DNA from: Herpetosiphonaceae bacterium
Lineage (GTDB): Bacteria; Chloroflexota; Chloroflexia; Chloroflexales; Herpetosiphonaceae
Length of the DNA: 64,000 bases
Direction of reading: 5' to 3'
Assembly (NCBI GenBank): GCA_026003835.1
Contig: BPHZ01000006.1
Coordinates: forward strand, 124,001 to 188,000
In this document: piece by piece, positions 27,873-39,202 of the stretch
How positions within the stretch are numbered: the stretch's first letter is position 1
Layout of the letters: each line of letters starts with the position of its first letter
Notes under the pieces: generated by a model
Databases searched by the model: none
What the model saw: only the letters and a program-made list of their open reading frames with translations
What the model was told of the DNA's origin: nothing
Position numbers and translations under genes: made by a program

Positions 27873-29223
27873 TCATCCCGAATTTCCTGGTCCAAGCAGG
27901 GGTGACGGACGGTAATCTAACCAGAGGCGGCTGAGGGCCGACCGCACGCGGTAGAGCGGAGTCGCGGTTTCGCGGCTCCGCTTGCCGGTGCGGTGACACC
28001 ACCCCCGCAGCAGGGTCTGGCGCACCAGGGCGAGCTGGGGCTTCAACAGCGTGAGCAAAAACGCATACGCGAGCGCGACGAGCAACAACAGGCGCAGGCG
28101 CCGCTCCCAGCTTTGGACGCGTGGGCTCTCCATGGCCAACTCACTCTTGGTGTACCGCCAGGCCATTTCAATTTGCCAGCGTCGCGCGTAGGCCAACACG
28201 ACGCGCCAGGCCGCCTCCGCCGTCTCGATCCGGTCCGCCGTCAGCAGATACCACGGCTCATGCCCCGCCCCTTGGCGCGCCACGACTAACCAGAGCGGCC
28301 GGGCGTGCTCCGGATGCGTGACCTGCAGCGCCACGACGCTCACCTTGCGCTCCTGGCCTGAGCGGCTATCGCGTAGCAGACGGGCGTCCCAACTCCGTTT
28401 GCCCCGCGCGATCTCCCACGCTTTGCGCTCCTCGCCCCATGCGTCAAGCAGTTTGTTGCCCTTCTTCCAGCGCAGCACAAAGCGGACAGTGGCGTCCAGC
28501 AGCCGGCAGAGCCACGCGGCGCTGGCAAAGCCACGGTCAAACAGATGGATGACGGCCCGGCCCCACTGGGTGACACACCGCTCAAACAGCGCGCATTCCT
28601 CGGTGCGGCGATCCGTCGTGCGTGGGCCGCGCGTGGTCCACCACTGCATCGTGGCCAGGGTCGGTGGCCCGGATCGGCCGAGCACGAGCAGGGCCAGCCA
28701 GTGCAGGCCGGGCACACAGATGGGGCGGCCGCCGGGCGGGTTGTAGAAGCCCGGTCTGATGCGTTTGAGGCGCGCGGCTTTACTGGAGCGGACCGCACAG
28801 CGGTCCGGGGGTGGCGGTGCTTTCGGCCTTTTCGAGCACGCTTTCATCCCAGGCCAGGAGAACCTCCTCGCCAGCGGAGACGAGCTGTTGGACGCGCGTG
28901 CTGGCCTGGTCCCAAAGCCAGCCGGCAATCACGGCGGAGGTCCAGCGGGGCGAGCGCAGCAGATTGCTGAGCCGCTTGGTGCCAGCTGGAGCGTGGGCGG
29001 GGTCACTGAGGTAGGCGCCTAATTCGCTCAGCAGCAAGCCATGATTGCGATGGCGGAAGCACAGGATCGCAGCAATGGTGGCGAGGAAGGTCCGAACGAG
29101 CCGAGCATCGATCTGGGCGTCGAGCGTGATGAGCAGCGGGCGCAGGAAGTGGTGCAACTGGCCAAACAGTGCGCTGGACAGGCGCGGGGGGTGATTGCAG
29201 GACGCGGGTGTCTGTGGCATCAT
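27873..29223 (-). CDS. IS4-family DDE transposase (one frameshift)
   Basis: Reconstructed product of about 450 residues starting MMPQTPASCNHPPRL (ATGATG at 29223). Visible DDE elements: VLLAWDESVLEKAES (first Asp), AVIHLFDRGFASAAWL with the second Asp, and the C-terminal WQIEMAWRYTKSELAMESPR, which fits the YREK-type motif with the catalytic Glu. The frame breaks at about 28800-28810, in a GGGGG run; removing one G rejoins the halves. Without that break the enzyme looks complete. Start choice: GGAGG lies 10 bp upstream, inside a hairpin. Confidence 0.82.
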
Positions 29224-29227
29224 GCAT

Positions 29228-29286
29228 ACAAGACCTCCAAATATAGATTTGGCGTGGTAACCAAATGCTATATCTGGAGGTCTTGT
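29228..29286 (-). promoter_or_regulatory. hairpin that sequesters the transposase ribosome-binding site
   Basis: Inverted repeat ACAAGACCTCCA ... TGGAGGTCTTGT, extended inward by ATATAG/CTATAT and ATTTGG/CCAAAT, giving a stem of about 24 bp. The 3' arm on the - strand transcript contains the GGAGG of the transposase. RNA that enters from outside the element would fold and hide this site, whereas a transcript started inside it would not. The same logic is established for IS10 and IS50. Confidence 0.72.
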
Positions 29287-29343
29287 GTGTGTCAATCCCT
29301 AAAATCCGGGATGACTCATGCCGTTGGCCTTTGCCCGTAAAAA

Positions 29344-29784
29344 CTACGGAGTGACCTCAAGAACGCCGACCATGCCGGCCTCGCGATGGCCGGGCACTGC
29401 GCAGTAGTAGGTATAGGTACCGGGAGCAGGGGCGACGAACGTCGCCTCGCCGGACTGGCCGGTAGCAAGGCCTGTTACCACGTTATCCGGAATTGAAACC
29501 TTTGGATTGTCCATCGCGAAGCTATGCGGCAGGGCGCTATCATTATTGAAAACGACCTTAACCGTCTCACCGCTCTTGACGGTGATTTTCTCCTCGGTGA
29601 ACTTCAGCTCGCTGCCGACGGCCCCGACTGTAACAGCCCTGACATCGCCGGCGGCTCCGCCATTCCCGTTCTCGCCAGCATTTCCACCGGTGTTTCCACC
29701 GGCATTCTCGCCGCCGCAGGCAGCCAGAACGAAGAGGCTGGCAATTGCTACAACCAGAAACCCAAGACGTATTGACCTCGACAT
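29344..29784 (-). CDS. auracyanin-like blue-copper lipoprotein
   Basis: 146 residues. The signal peptide ends in lipobox LFVLAACGG (lipidated Cys about 23), then a Gly/Asn-rich linker and a plastocyanin-like domain (about 50-146). Type 1 copper ligands are visible: His in ALPHSFAMD, then Cys, His and Met in YYCAVPGHREAGM. Auracyanins are small mobile electron carriers of Chloroflexus and Roseiflexus, linking alternative complex III to the reaction centre or oxidase. Whether this one serves photosynthesis or respiration cannot be told here. It is monocistronic; the IS4 element is inserted about 25 bp after its end. Confidence 0.85.
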   Translation of the reverse strand: MSRSIRLGFLVVAIASLFVLAACGGENAGGNTGGNAGENGNGGAAGDVRAVTVGAVGSELKFTEEKITVKSGETVKVVFNNDSALPHSFAMDNPKVSIPDNVVTGLATGQSGEATFVAPAPGTYTYYCAVPGHREAGMVGVLEVTP

Positions 29785-29882
29785 GGTTTAGGCCTACCTT
29801 TCATACGGCACAACAGGCTGGAAGCCCTCGAACACGAGTGGTTTTTCAACCTTGTGCATTATCTCACGAAGCAGAAAGACTG

Positions 29883-30671
29883 TCAAGGATTGCTGCGCAG
29901 CACTCGCCCGAGCATGAGATCCACGAGTCGTGGAGCGAGCAGGCTGAGCCAGACCCACAGGCGATCGCGGAATGTTACATAGGCAATAGGCCGGGGATGC
30001 CGAGCCAGGTCTACAATACGCCGGGCCACCCGCTCCGGCGAAGAGGGAAATGGCCCGCCCCTGCGGCCGCCACTCGGCGGTTTGCCCAACAGAGCTGTAT
30101 TGAAGCGTGTACGTACGGCGCCGGGCAGCAGCGTAACCACCGCAATGCGATCCCTGGACAGCTCGACGCGCAGCGCATCAGCGATCCCGTTGAGCGCATA
30201 CTTCGAGGCGCTGTAGGCGGCCATCAGCGGCAGCGCGCGCCGCCCGTTCACCGACGAGACATTGATGATCACACCGCCGCCGCGTCGACGCATCACCGGA
30301 ACAGCGGCGCGAATCAGGTGAATTGGCCCAAAGAGATTGGTGGCAAAAACCTGCTCAATTTCTGTCCAGGGCGCATCGATCAAACTGCCGTAATGGCCGA
30401 TACCGGCGTTGTTGACCAGCACATCCAGCCCGCCAAAGACCTCTACTGTCCGTGTCACAAGCTCCGCCGCAGCCACAGGATCGCTCACATCGCAGGGCAG
30501 CGCCAATGCAACACTCGCCCCACCCAGCTCTTGCACCAGATCTTCCAGTGCCTGTGCGGAGCGCGCCGCCAGCGCCACCCGCGCGCCGGAAGCGCTGAAT
30601 GCGCGGGCTGTCGCCAGCCCGATCCCGCTCGATGCTCCCGTGATCAGCACCACTGCTCCTTCGATCCTCAC
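29883..30671 (-). CDS. short-chain dehydrogenase/reductase
   Basis: 262-residue classical SDR. NAD(P)-binding TGASSGIGLATARAF (residues about 11-25), the NNAGIG motif, catalytic Ser in INVSSVNGRRAL, and Tyr/Lys in MAAYSASKYALNG. R residues after the first strand (LAARSAQ) favour NADP(H). The C-terminal tail ends in a hydrophobic stretch, WVWLSLLAPRLVDLML, which may attach it to the membrane. Substrate unknown. It is transcribed divergently from recA, sharing the 30672-30933 region. Confidence 0.87.
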   Translation of the reverse strand: MRIEGAVVLITGASSGIGLATARAFSASGARVALAARSAQALEDLVQELGGASVALALPCDVSDPVAAAELVTRTVEVFGGLDVLVNNAGIGHYGSLIDAPWTEIEQVFATNLFGPIHLIRAAVPVMRRRGGGVIINVSSVNGRRALPLMAAYSASKYALNGIADALRVELSRDRIAVVTLLPGAVRTRFNTALLGKPPSGGRRGGPFPSSPERVARRIVDLARHPRPIAYVTFRDRLWVWLSLLAPRLVDLMLGRVLRSNP

Positions 30672-30754
30672 ACAAAACCTCCATGGTTGTATCTAACATC
30701 CTTGAGGATTTCATGAAGCGTCCAACATTCCAGACATGAATGCGATCAAACCTC

Positions 30755-30783
30755 TTGCAATTCACGAACACCTGTGCTATACT
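30755..30783 (+). promoter_or_regulatory. sigma-70-like promoter of recA
   Basis: -35 TTGCAA (30755-30760), exactly 17 bp, -10 TATACT (30778-30783), leading to a leader of about 140 bases before recA. The spacer contains CGAACACCTGTG, one good half of the Gram-positive-type SOS box (CGAAC-N4-GTTCG) and a poor other half, so LexA control is possible but not shown. A 13-bp palindrome GTGATCGTATCAC lies in the leader at 30868-30880. Confidence 0.6.
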
Positions 30784-30933
30784 GACGTCATCGTACACCA
30801 GGCTTCGTTTGACAGTATAATCAGGAAGAGACACAGGAGTCCGAGCGCCGGCGTGGTGGTCATGCTGGTGATCGTATCACAGATACGCTATTACCGTTAT
30901 TAGCAAGAGTATCTACAGTAAGGAGCACGAGCG

Positions 30934-32004
<1,071 letters not shown>

Positions 32005-32055
32005 TTTACGGCTGCGAGCGCCAGGAACGACCAGTCCATCATACCCATGGCGCAT

Positions 32056-32092
32056 GGGGAGATCTGGAGGGGCGTGCCCTCTCCGTCTCCCC
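32056..32092 (+). terminator. probable recA terminator
   Basis: Stem GGGGAGA/TCTCCCC closed further by GGAGGG/CCCTCTCC around the loop GCGTG, followed by TTTGCTT. It lies 50 bp after the recA stop. Read-through into recX is still possible, because no separate promoter for recX is obvious. Confidence 0.55.
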
Positions 32093-32209
32093 TTTGCTTA
32101 TCAGAATCGCTGGGGCTGAGCAGGATAGAGACAGCCAGGGAGAGGCAGGTAGTATCTCTCCATCTATGTTTGTCTGTGGTTCTGGTTTTTAAAACGCCGG
32201 AAAGACTCC

Positions 32210-32870
32210 ATGGCCAGCGGGACGATCACCGCGCTCCAGGTTCAGGAGCGCGATAAAGAGCGTGTTAACGTCTTTATCGACGGCGCCTTTGCCATTGGCG
32301 TTAGCCTGCGCACAGTGCAGGCCGCGGGGCTCTACAAAGGCAAACGTATCGATGAGGCTGAGTTTGCCGCCCTTCAGGAGCTGGAGCAGGCCGATAAGGC
32401 CTATGAGGCCGCTCTGCGCTTTCTGGAGGCCCGGCCTCGCTCCGAGCGCGAGGTTCGCGCCAGGCTCCAACGCCGCGGTTTTCCTGATGACCATATCGAG
32501 GCGGCTCTGGAGCGTCTGCGCAGCCTGGGCCTTGTCGATGATTCGGCCTTCGCCCGCTTTTGGGTTGAGAACCGTCAGGCCCATCGGCCCCGCGGCGTTC
32601 AGGCGTTGCGGCAGGAGCTGCGGCAGAAGGGTGTCGACGATGAGCTGATCGCCGAAACGCTTGAGACTTGGTCCAATATCGACGACGAACAGGCGCGAGC
32701 GCTATCCCTTGGTCGCGCCGCCCTCCGCCGCTATGCCGGCTCGGACCAGACGGCGTTTTTTCCGCCGCATGGGCGGTTATCTGCAACGCCGCGGCTTCAG
32801 CTATGAGGTCATCAAACCCGTCTTGTCCACGCTTTGGGCAGAGCTATCGGGCGATATAGCGGCGGATTGA
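32210..32870 (+). CDS. recX: RecA regulator RecX (frameshift near C-terminus)
   Basis: Reconstructed product of about 220 residues, which binds RecA filaments and inhibits or modulates them. Tandem three-helix repeats are visible: AYEAALRFLEARPRSEREVRARLQ-type, DDHIEAALERLRSLGLVDDSAFARFW, then GVQALRQELRQKGVDDELI. The frame breaks at about 32756-32761, where TTTTTT should be TTTTT; correction gives FFRRMGGYLQRRGFSYEVI and a stop at 32870. The position 205 bp after recA is the usual recA-recX arrangement. Confidence 0.88.
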
Positions 32871-32934
32871 GAAAAATAGAGTAAACTGTTGACGGTAAAC
32901 GAGCACCATACACGCCACGTTTGGAGATGATCAT

Positions 32935-33615
32935 ATGGCTGAAGTAACCTATCTGGGTCACTCGTGCTTTCGCCTGCGCGGGCGCGAGGGCATCATCGTT
33001 ATGGACCCCTACCACCGCGCGATTGGCTACGACCTCGGCCGGCCGACAGCTCACATTGTCACCGTCAGCCACCAACACCCCGACCATAACAATACGGCAG
33101 CGGTAAAGCCGCTACGCGAGAGCGTCTTTATCATCGATGGGCCTGGGGAGTATGAGGTCGGTGGCATCTTTATTCATGGCATCCAGACCTATCACGATAA
33201 GGAGCGCGGGGCTCGCCTGGGCCGCAATACGATCTATGTCGTCCACCTCGACGGCGTCGTCTTCTGTCACCTCGGCGATCTCGGCCACGAGCTGAACACA
33301 ACCCAGATCGAGGAAATCGGCAACGTCGATGTGCTCTTCGTTCCCGTCGGCGATGGCGAGTGGACCCTCAGCCCCCCTGAGGCTGCTGAGGTCATCAGCG
33401 AAATCGAACCTCGACTGGTCATCCCTATGCACTATGCCATGCCACAACTGCAGTTTGATGCGCCGCTGGTGCCGCTTGACCGCTTCATTCATGAGATGGG
33501 CTTGACCGATTGGCAGCCTGAGGAGAAGTTGGTAATCAACGCGTCGAGCGCCACAGAGAGCGCAGAGACGCGAGTGGTCATCCTTAAGCCTACCAATGGC
33601 CAGGCAGTGATGTGA
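32935..33615 (+). CDS. MBL-fold metal-dependent hydrolase (UlaG-like)
   Basis: 226 residues. The start MAEVTYLGHSCFRLRG and DP(Y) segment, then the metal motif SHQHPDHNN (HxHxDH class), a later His in IPMHYAMPQ and Asp in CHLGDLGHELN, are all as in the UlaG-like or beta-lactamase_2 group of zinc/manganese hydrolases. The family includes lactonases, nucleases and phosphodiesterases; the substrate is unknown here. It lies 64 bp after recX and ends just before the extended -10 of pyrG. Confidence 0.87.
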   Translation: MAEVTYLGHSCFRLRGREGIIVMDPYHRAIGYDLGRPTAHIVTVSHQHPDHNNTAAVKPLRESVFIIDGPGEYEVGGIFIHGIQTYHDKERGARLGRNTIYVVHLDGVVFCHLGDLGHELNTTQIEEIGNVDVLFVPVGDGEWTLSPPEAAEVISEIEPRLVIPMHYAMPQLQFDAPLVPLDRFIHEMGLTDWQPEEKLVINASSATESAETRVVILKPTNGQAVM

Positions 33616-33621
33616 TATAAT
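33613..33621 (+). promoter_or_regulatory. extended -10 promoter upstream of pyrG
   Basis: TGATATAAT matches the extended -10 consensus TGnTATAAT; the -35 region is weak. It overlaps the stop of the upstream hydrolase gene and would give a leader of about 200 bases for pyrG. Confidence 0.5.
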
Positions 33622-33665
33622 ACAACGCATTGAAATGATCGACTGTTGTTCGAAATCCGAGGCGA

Positions 33666-33680
33666 ACATACGTCGTATGT
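33666..33680 (+). promoter_or_regulatory. 15-bp palindrome in the pyrG leader
   Basis: ACATACG-T-CGTATGT, perfect 7-base arms. It is downstream of the promoter at 33613 and could be an operator or a small RNA stem. No family assignment. Confidence 0.4.
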
Positions 33681-33702
33681 GCCGGCAAGCAGAGCTGTAT
33701 AG

Positions 33703-35532
<1,830 letters not shown>

Positions 35533-35689
35533 ATTGAGTCGCGGGATATCCCGTAGATCAGCCCGACAGCGCTGATGCGTTTCTGCGGCAGATTAGCGCA
35601 TCCATTCGCGGCGGCACAGGAGTTGTGCTAAAATATGCACCCCATCCAAGGGCTTCCTGGTGGGGACTGCGGCATCCTTACCCTTTGCG

Positions 35690-35712
35690 ACGTGGTGGCC
35701 GGCCCACCACGT
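35690..35712 (+). terminator. hairpin between pyrG and the deacetylase gene
   Basis: ACGTGGTGG / CCACCACGT with a 5-base loop, 160 bp after pyrG. No T-run. It may terminate pyrG or structure the leader of the glycan export operon. Confidence 0.4.
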
Positions 35713-35744
35713 TCTGTCTGTTGGGGCCGCATTGAACGAGGATC

Positions 35745-37466
35745 GTGGTGAGACGACGATTGTATGTGAGCACTGGCGTGCTCCTGCTGCTAACACTGCT
35801 TGGCCTTGCCTGGGGTCTTCGTGAGCGGTGGGAGCAAAGCTCGCCTGAGCGCTTCACAAGCGGGAATATTCTCTACAATGCCGATTTCTCCCGCCCTGAT
35901 GCACGGACCGGCCGGCTCCCGGATGGCTGGAGCGCAGGCGGGCCGGGCGTCGCGTTGGGCGCCTTTACCTTTCGCCCCGACAGTCGATCGGTTGAGATCT
36001 TCGGCAGTAATAACTACCTCAAAAGCCCGCTGGTCACCACCCGTCCCGGCCAGCGCTTCCGCCTCGGCTTTCGTGTGCTGTGCGAGAGCCAAACACCGAG
36101 CCGTGTGCGCGTCTGGTTCCACTGGCTCGATGAAGAGGGCGATGAGATCATCGTGGAGAAGCGCCCCTGGCGGGAAGCACCGGCACGCACATGGGGCACG
36201 GTGCTGGAGGAGGTCGAGGCGCCCGATGGCGCTGCCTATCTGACGATCTCACTGCACCCAGCAGCAGATGATCGCCTCTTTATCGATACCCTCTCGCTCA
36301 ACGTTTCCGGCGTGCGTGTGCTGCCCTGGCCCGAAGGCAGAGCGGCAGCTATCTCTTTGAGCGTCGATTGGGAGACTGCCATGGGCGGCCTGATCCATTC
36401 GCGCTCCGGCGATCCGGGCAGCGCCGCTGATGCGGTTGCGCGCGGCCTGCGCATGCGCGAAGGAACCCATCAACTGCTTGCCCTGCTGCGCCCCTACAAC
36501 CTGCGGGCTACCTGGTTCGCCAACGGCTATAATTTCCTGGAGGGAAATCCCGAGGGCCGCACCTTCCTCGGTGATCCGGTTTTCACCTGGGCTGACGATG
36601 CCCATCGCTGGCCCGACGATCGTTGGGCATCAGCGCCCTGGTTCGCAGCCGATCCGCACGGTACGTATGTAAGCCATCCCGCCTGGTATTTCGGCGATCT
36701 GGTGCCACAGTTGCTGGCTGAGAAGCAGGCTATCGAGAGCCACACCTTCAGCCACTTCTACGGCGGCTTCGTCGAGCCCGAGCTTTGGCGCGCCGATCTC
36801 GCCGCATGGAATGAGGTTGCCGCCGAACGGGGCGTCGGCCCGGCGTCGGCGCTGGCCTTTCCCTGGAGCGGCAGCGATGGCATGACCGAGGCCAAGTGGC
36901 ATGAGCTTGAGCAGGCTGGCATCACTGTACTGACTCGTACCAGCGAGCGGAGCATCTTCCGCATCTCCCGTGACGACTTACTCATTCCCCGCCCGCACCC
37001 CGGTTTTAGGACGATGCTGGTCTTTCCCGATGCCTACCTGACTCCCGCGACGCTGACCGAGACACTGCTGCTTGTCGATCGCGCCGTCGCCAATGGGGGC
37101 GCTCTGGATATTTGGGCCCATACGGAGGAGATTACATCGCCGGAGCAGATCGCCGCCTGGCGTATGGTTATCGAGCGCTGCGTCGCGAGCGGCGATCTCT
37201 GGATCGCCCCGCTGACCGAGCTTGCCGGCTGGTGGCGGGCTATCAGGCAGGTCGAAGCGGTCGTTATCGCCGATGGGCCGCCGCTGCGTCTGCGCATCGA
37301 GAATCGCAGCGATAGGAGTCTGTCCGGTGTGGCGCTGCAGCTCCCCGTCGAGGCGCTGCGCGCGGAGGTCGATGGACAGCCTTTCGGGCGCATCGTCGGC
37401 GATACACTCATTCTCAATATTGGCGGGCGGCAAACTCTGGAGGTGGATATATGGCCCGCGTCGTAA
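35745..37466 (+). CDS. membrane-anchored NodB-like polysaccharide deacetylase with CBM-like domain
   Basis: 573 residues, GTG start (tandem GTG at 35745/35748). A membrane anchor (about 7-24) is followed by a carbohydrate-binding-module-like beta-sandwich (about 38-185, NILYNADFSRPDARTGRLPDGW, typical CBM4/9-like start), then a NodB-like domain (about 200-490). Its catalytic elements are SLSVDWETAMGG for motif 1, ESHTFSHFYGG for the metal-binding H-x(3)-H, and FPWSGSDGM for motif 3. Motif 1 has one Asp followed by W-E rather than the usual DD, so catalysis is uncertain. The gene overlaps the exporter gene by 16 bp. It probably removes acyl groups from the exported glycan outside the membrane. 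Confidence 0.78.
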   Translation: MVRRRLYVSTGVLLLLTLLGLAWGLRERWEQSSPERFTSGNILYNADFSRPDARTGRLPDGWSAGGPGVALGAFTFRPDSRSVEIFGSNNYLKSPLVTTRPGQRFRLGFRVLCESQTPSRVRVWFHWLDEEGDEIIVEKRPWREAPARTWGTVLEEVEAPDGAAYLTISLHPAADDRLFIDTLSLNVSGVRVLPWPEGRAAAISLSVDWETAMGGLIHSRSGDPGSAADAVARGLRMREGTHQLLALLRPYNLRATWFANGYNFLEGNPEGRTFLGDPVFTWADDAHRWPDDRWASAPWFAADPHGTYVSHPAWYFGDLVPQLLAEKQAIESHTFSHFYGGFVEPELWRADLAAWNEVAAERGVGPASALAFPWSGSDGMTEAKWHELEQAGITVLTRTSERSIFRISRDDLLIPRPHPGFRTMLVFPDAYLTPATLTETLLLVDRAVANGGALDIWAHTEEITSPEQIAAWRMVIERCVASGDLWIAPLTELAGWWRAIRQVEAVVIADGPPLRLRIENRSDRSLSGVALQLPVEALRAEVDGQPFGRIVGDTLILNIGGRQTLEVDIWPAS

Positions 37467-39202
37467 AGACGGAGGCTATAAGCGCTACAAGCGATAAGCG
37501 GCGTCCCCTACATGGCTATCACTGGCTAATGATCGTGCTCAGCCTGGTTATCTCGCTGGCTGTCGCCATGCCGACGCTACTCTCGCAACCGCCGCTCTAT
37601 CTCACCAGCGCCGAAGTGACGGTCGATCCGGCGCGCTATGGCCTCTTCTTCAGCAGCAGCGGCTGCCCCAATGTCGAAGGCCGGCAGGCTGTCCTGTGCC
37701 TCGCCCCTGCCTACAACCAGATCGTCCAGCAGCCGGCGGCCGAGATGCTGCGCCACGAGTTCCAGCGCTTCGGGACGCGCTATGTCAACCTGATCCCGGA
37801 GGATATGCTGAACGGGCGCATCCGCCTCACGGCACAAGCCTTAGATCCAACTCAAGCTCGCGATATCGCCAATCGGGGCGCGCATCTGGTGGCGCAGCAT
37901 ATTCGCGCTGCCGCCGGCCGCGACCTGCTGCGCCGGCTGATGGGCCACCAGCTCTACTTGATGTACCAGGGCCAGCCTGCTGAAAATGACTTCGACCGGC
38001 AGATCCGCGAGATCCTGGCTTACCGCGTTTTTGATATCACACCTGAGCTGCTGGCTACAAGGCCGCAACTGAGCGCCGAGGATTTTGATGATATTATTCG
38101 CGCCCTTGAGGTGCGCGACGACGAACTGAGCATGTGGCGGCGCCGGGCGGATCTGTCCATTCAGGAGAAGAACCACGCCGATCTGGCGCAGCGGACTCTG
38201 CGCCCGATCCTGCTGAATCTGCAGCGCGAGCACCGCAGATCTGAGACTGAACCCTCGGCGGCCTTCATCAGCGCCCAGGCCACAATCCCCCTGCAGCCCG
38301 TCCCGCAGCACCTGCTGCTGAAGTCTATCCTGGTCTTCCTGATAGGTCTTGCCGGCGGTGTGCTGGCCGTGGCTGTGGATCGGACCATCAACATCATTGC
38401 CAAGCTCCGCGAGCTCTGGTCGTATCGCGAGCTGATCGGCAACCTTGTAGCCCGTGACCTCAAGGCGCGCTACAAGGGCTCGTTCCTCGGCTATCTCTGG
38501 TCGCTGGTCAACCCGCTGCTGATGATGGCCATCTTCTACGTCGTCTTCCGCGTGCTGCTGCGCACCAACATCACCTACTTCCATATCTTTTTGATGGCCG
38601 CGCTGCTGCCCTGGAACTTCTGCGCCGGCGCGATTATGGAGGGCATGGGCAGCATCGTCAACAATGCTGCGCTGGTCAAGAAGGTCTACTTCCCACGCGA
38701 GATCTTGCCGCTTGCAGCGGTGCTCTCGAACCTGATCAACTTCCTGCTGGCGCTGCCGGTGCTGTTCTTTGTCATCCTCCTGACCGGGGCTTCGCTCGGC
38801 TGGTCAGCGTTGTTTCTGCCCGTGATTATCATCATGGAAACCATCTTTTTGCTGGGCATGGCCCTGGTGTTGTCGTCAGCAGCGGTGTTCTTCCGCGATA
38901 CGCAGCACATTATGGGCGTGCTGATGCAACTCTGGTTCTTTCTCACACCGATCTTCTACGCGTTGGAAGATGTTGTTCCACGCCTGGCGCCATACGTCCG
39001 CTGGTTCAACCCCATGGCCTCGCTGGTCGACTTCTACCGGGATATTCTCTATGGCGGCGTGGCACGCGATGGAGCGCTTCCAACGCCGGGACTGCCAGCG
39101 CTCGACGGCGTTGCGCGCACGGCGCTGACCGTGCTGATGATCTTGGGCATCGGCGTCTACATCTTCCATCGCAGCAGCGGTCGCTTTGGTGAGGAGCTGT
39201 GA
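37451..39202 (+). CDS. fusion of a Wzz-like chain-length domain and a Wzm-type ABC-2 permease
   Basis: 583 residues in one intact frame. Residues 1-310 look like a polysaccharide co-polymerase: a helix at 25-44, a long extracytoplasmic, largely helical region (45-285, e.g. LTAQALDPTQARDIANRGAH), and a second helix at 289-312. Residues 318-583 are a Wzm/TagG permease: ELIGNLVARDLKARYKGSFL, GYLWSLVNPLLMMAIFY, VKKVYFPREILPLAAVLSN, and VRWFNPMASLVDFYRDIL. Wzm forms the channel for lipid-linked glycan. Polysaccharide co-polymerases normally are separate proteins, for example KpsE beside KpsM. The stop overlaps the Wzt start by one base, so the two are translationally coupled. Confidence 0.85.
   Translation: MARVVKTEAISATSDKRRPLHGYHWLMIVLSLVISLAVAMPTLLSQPPLYLTSAEVTVDPARYGLFFSSSGCPNVEGRQAVLCLAPAYNQIVQQPAAEMLRHEFQRFGTRYVNLIPEDMLNGRIRLTAQALDPTQARDIANRGAHLVAQHIRAAAGRDLLRRLMGHQLYLMYQGQPAENDFDRQIREILAYRVFDITPELLATRPQLSAEDFDDIIRALEVRDDELSMWRRRADLSIQEKNHADLAQRTLRPILLNLQREHRRSETEPSAAFISAQATIPLQPVPQHLLLKSILVFLIGLAGGVLAVAVDRTINIIAKLRELWSYRELIGNLVARDLKARYKGSFLGYLWSLVNPLLMMAIFYVVFRVLLRTNITYFHIFLMAALLPWNFCAGAIMEGMGSIVNNAALVKKVYFPREILPLAAVLSNLINFLLALPVLFFVILLTGASLGWSALFLPVIIIMETIFLLGMALVLSSAAVFFRDTQHIMGVLMQLWFFLTPIFYALEDVVPRLAPYVRWFNPMASLVDFYRDILYGGVARDGALPTPGLPALDGVARTALTVLMILGIGVYIFHRSSGRFGEEL

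Larger units (their letters stand above)
27867..29320. mobile_element. IS4-like insertion sequence
   Basis: 1454 bp bounded by 19-bp terminal inverted repeats, CATGAGTCATCCCGAATTT on the left and CATGAGTCATCCCGGATTT on the right (one mismatch). It contains one transposase gene on the - strand. No matching target-site duplication is visible in the immediate flanks (CATATA / CCGTTG), so either the element is old or an end is slightly misplaced. It sits between locus 1 and the cupredoxin gene. Confidence 0.85.

Noticed and set aside
27867..29320. Target-site duplication for the IS4-like element
   Set aside because: Direct flanks CATATA and CCGTTG do not match over any useful length.
30745..30790. 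LexA/SOS box in front of recA
   Set aside because: Only one half (CGAAC) fits; the second half is a poor match, so it is mentioned only with the promoter.
33640..33690. tRNA T-arm-like sequence GTTCGAAATCC
   Set aside because: No acceptor, D or anticodon stem can be drawn around it.
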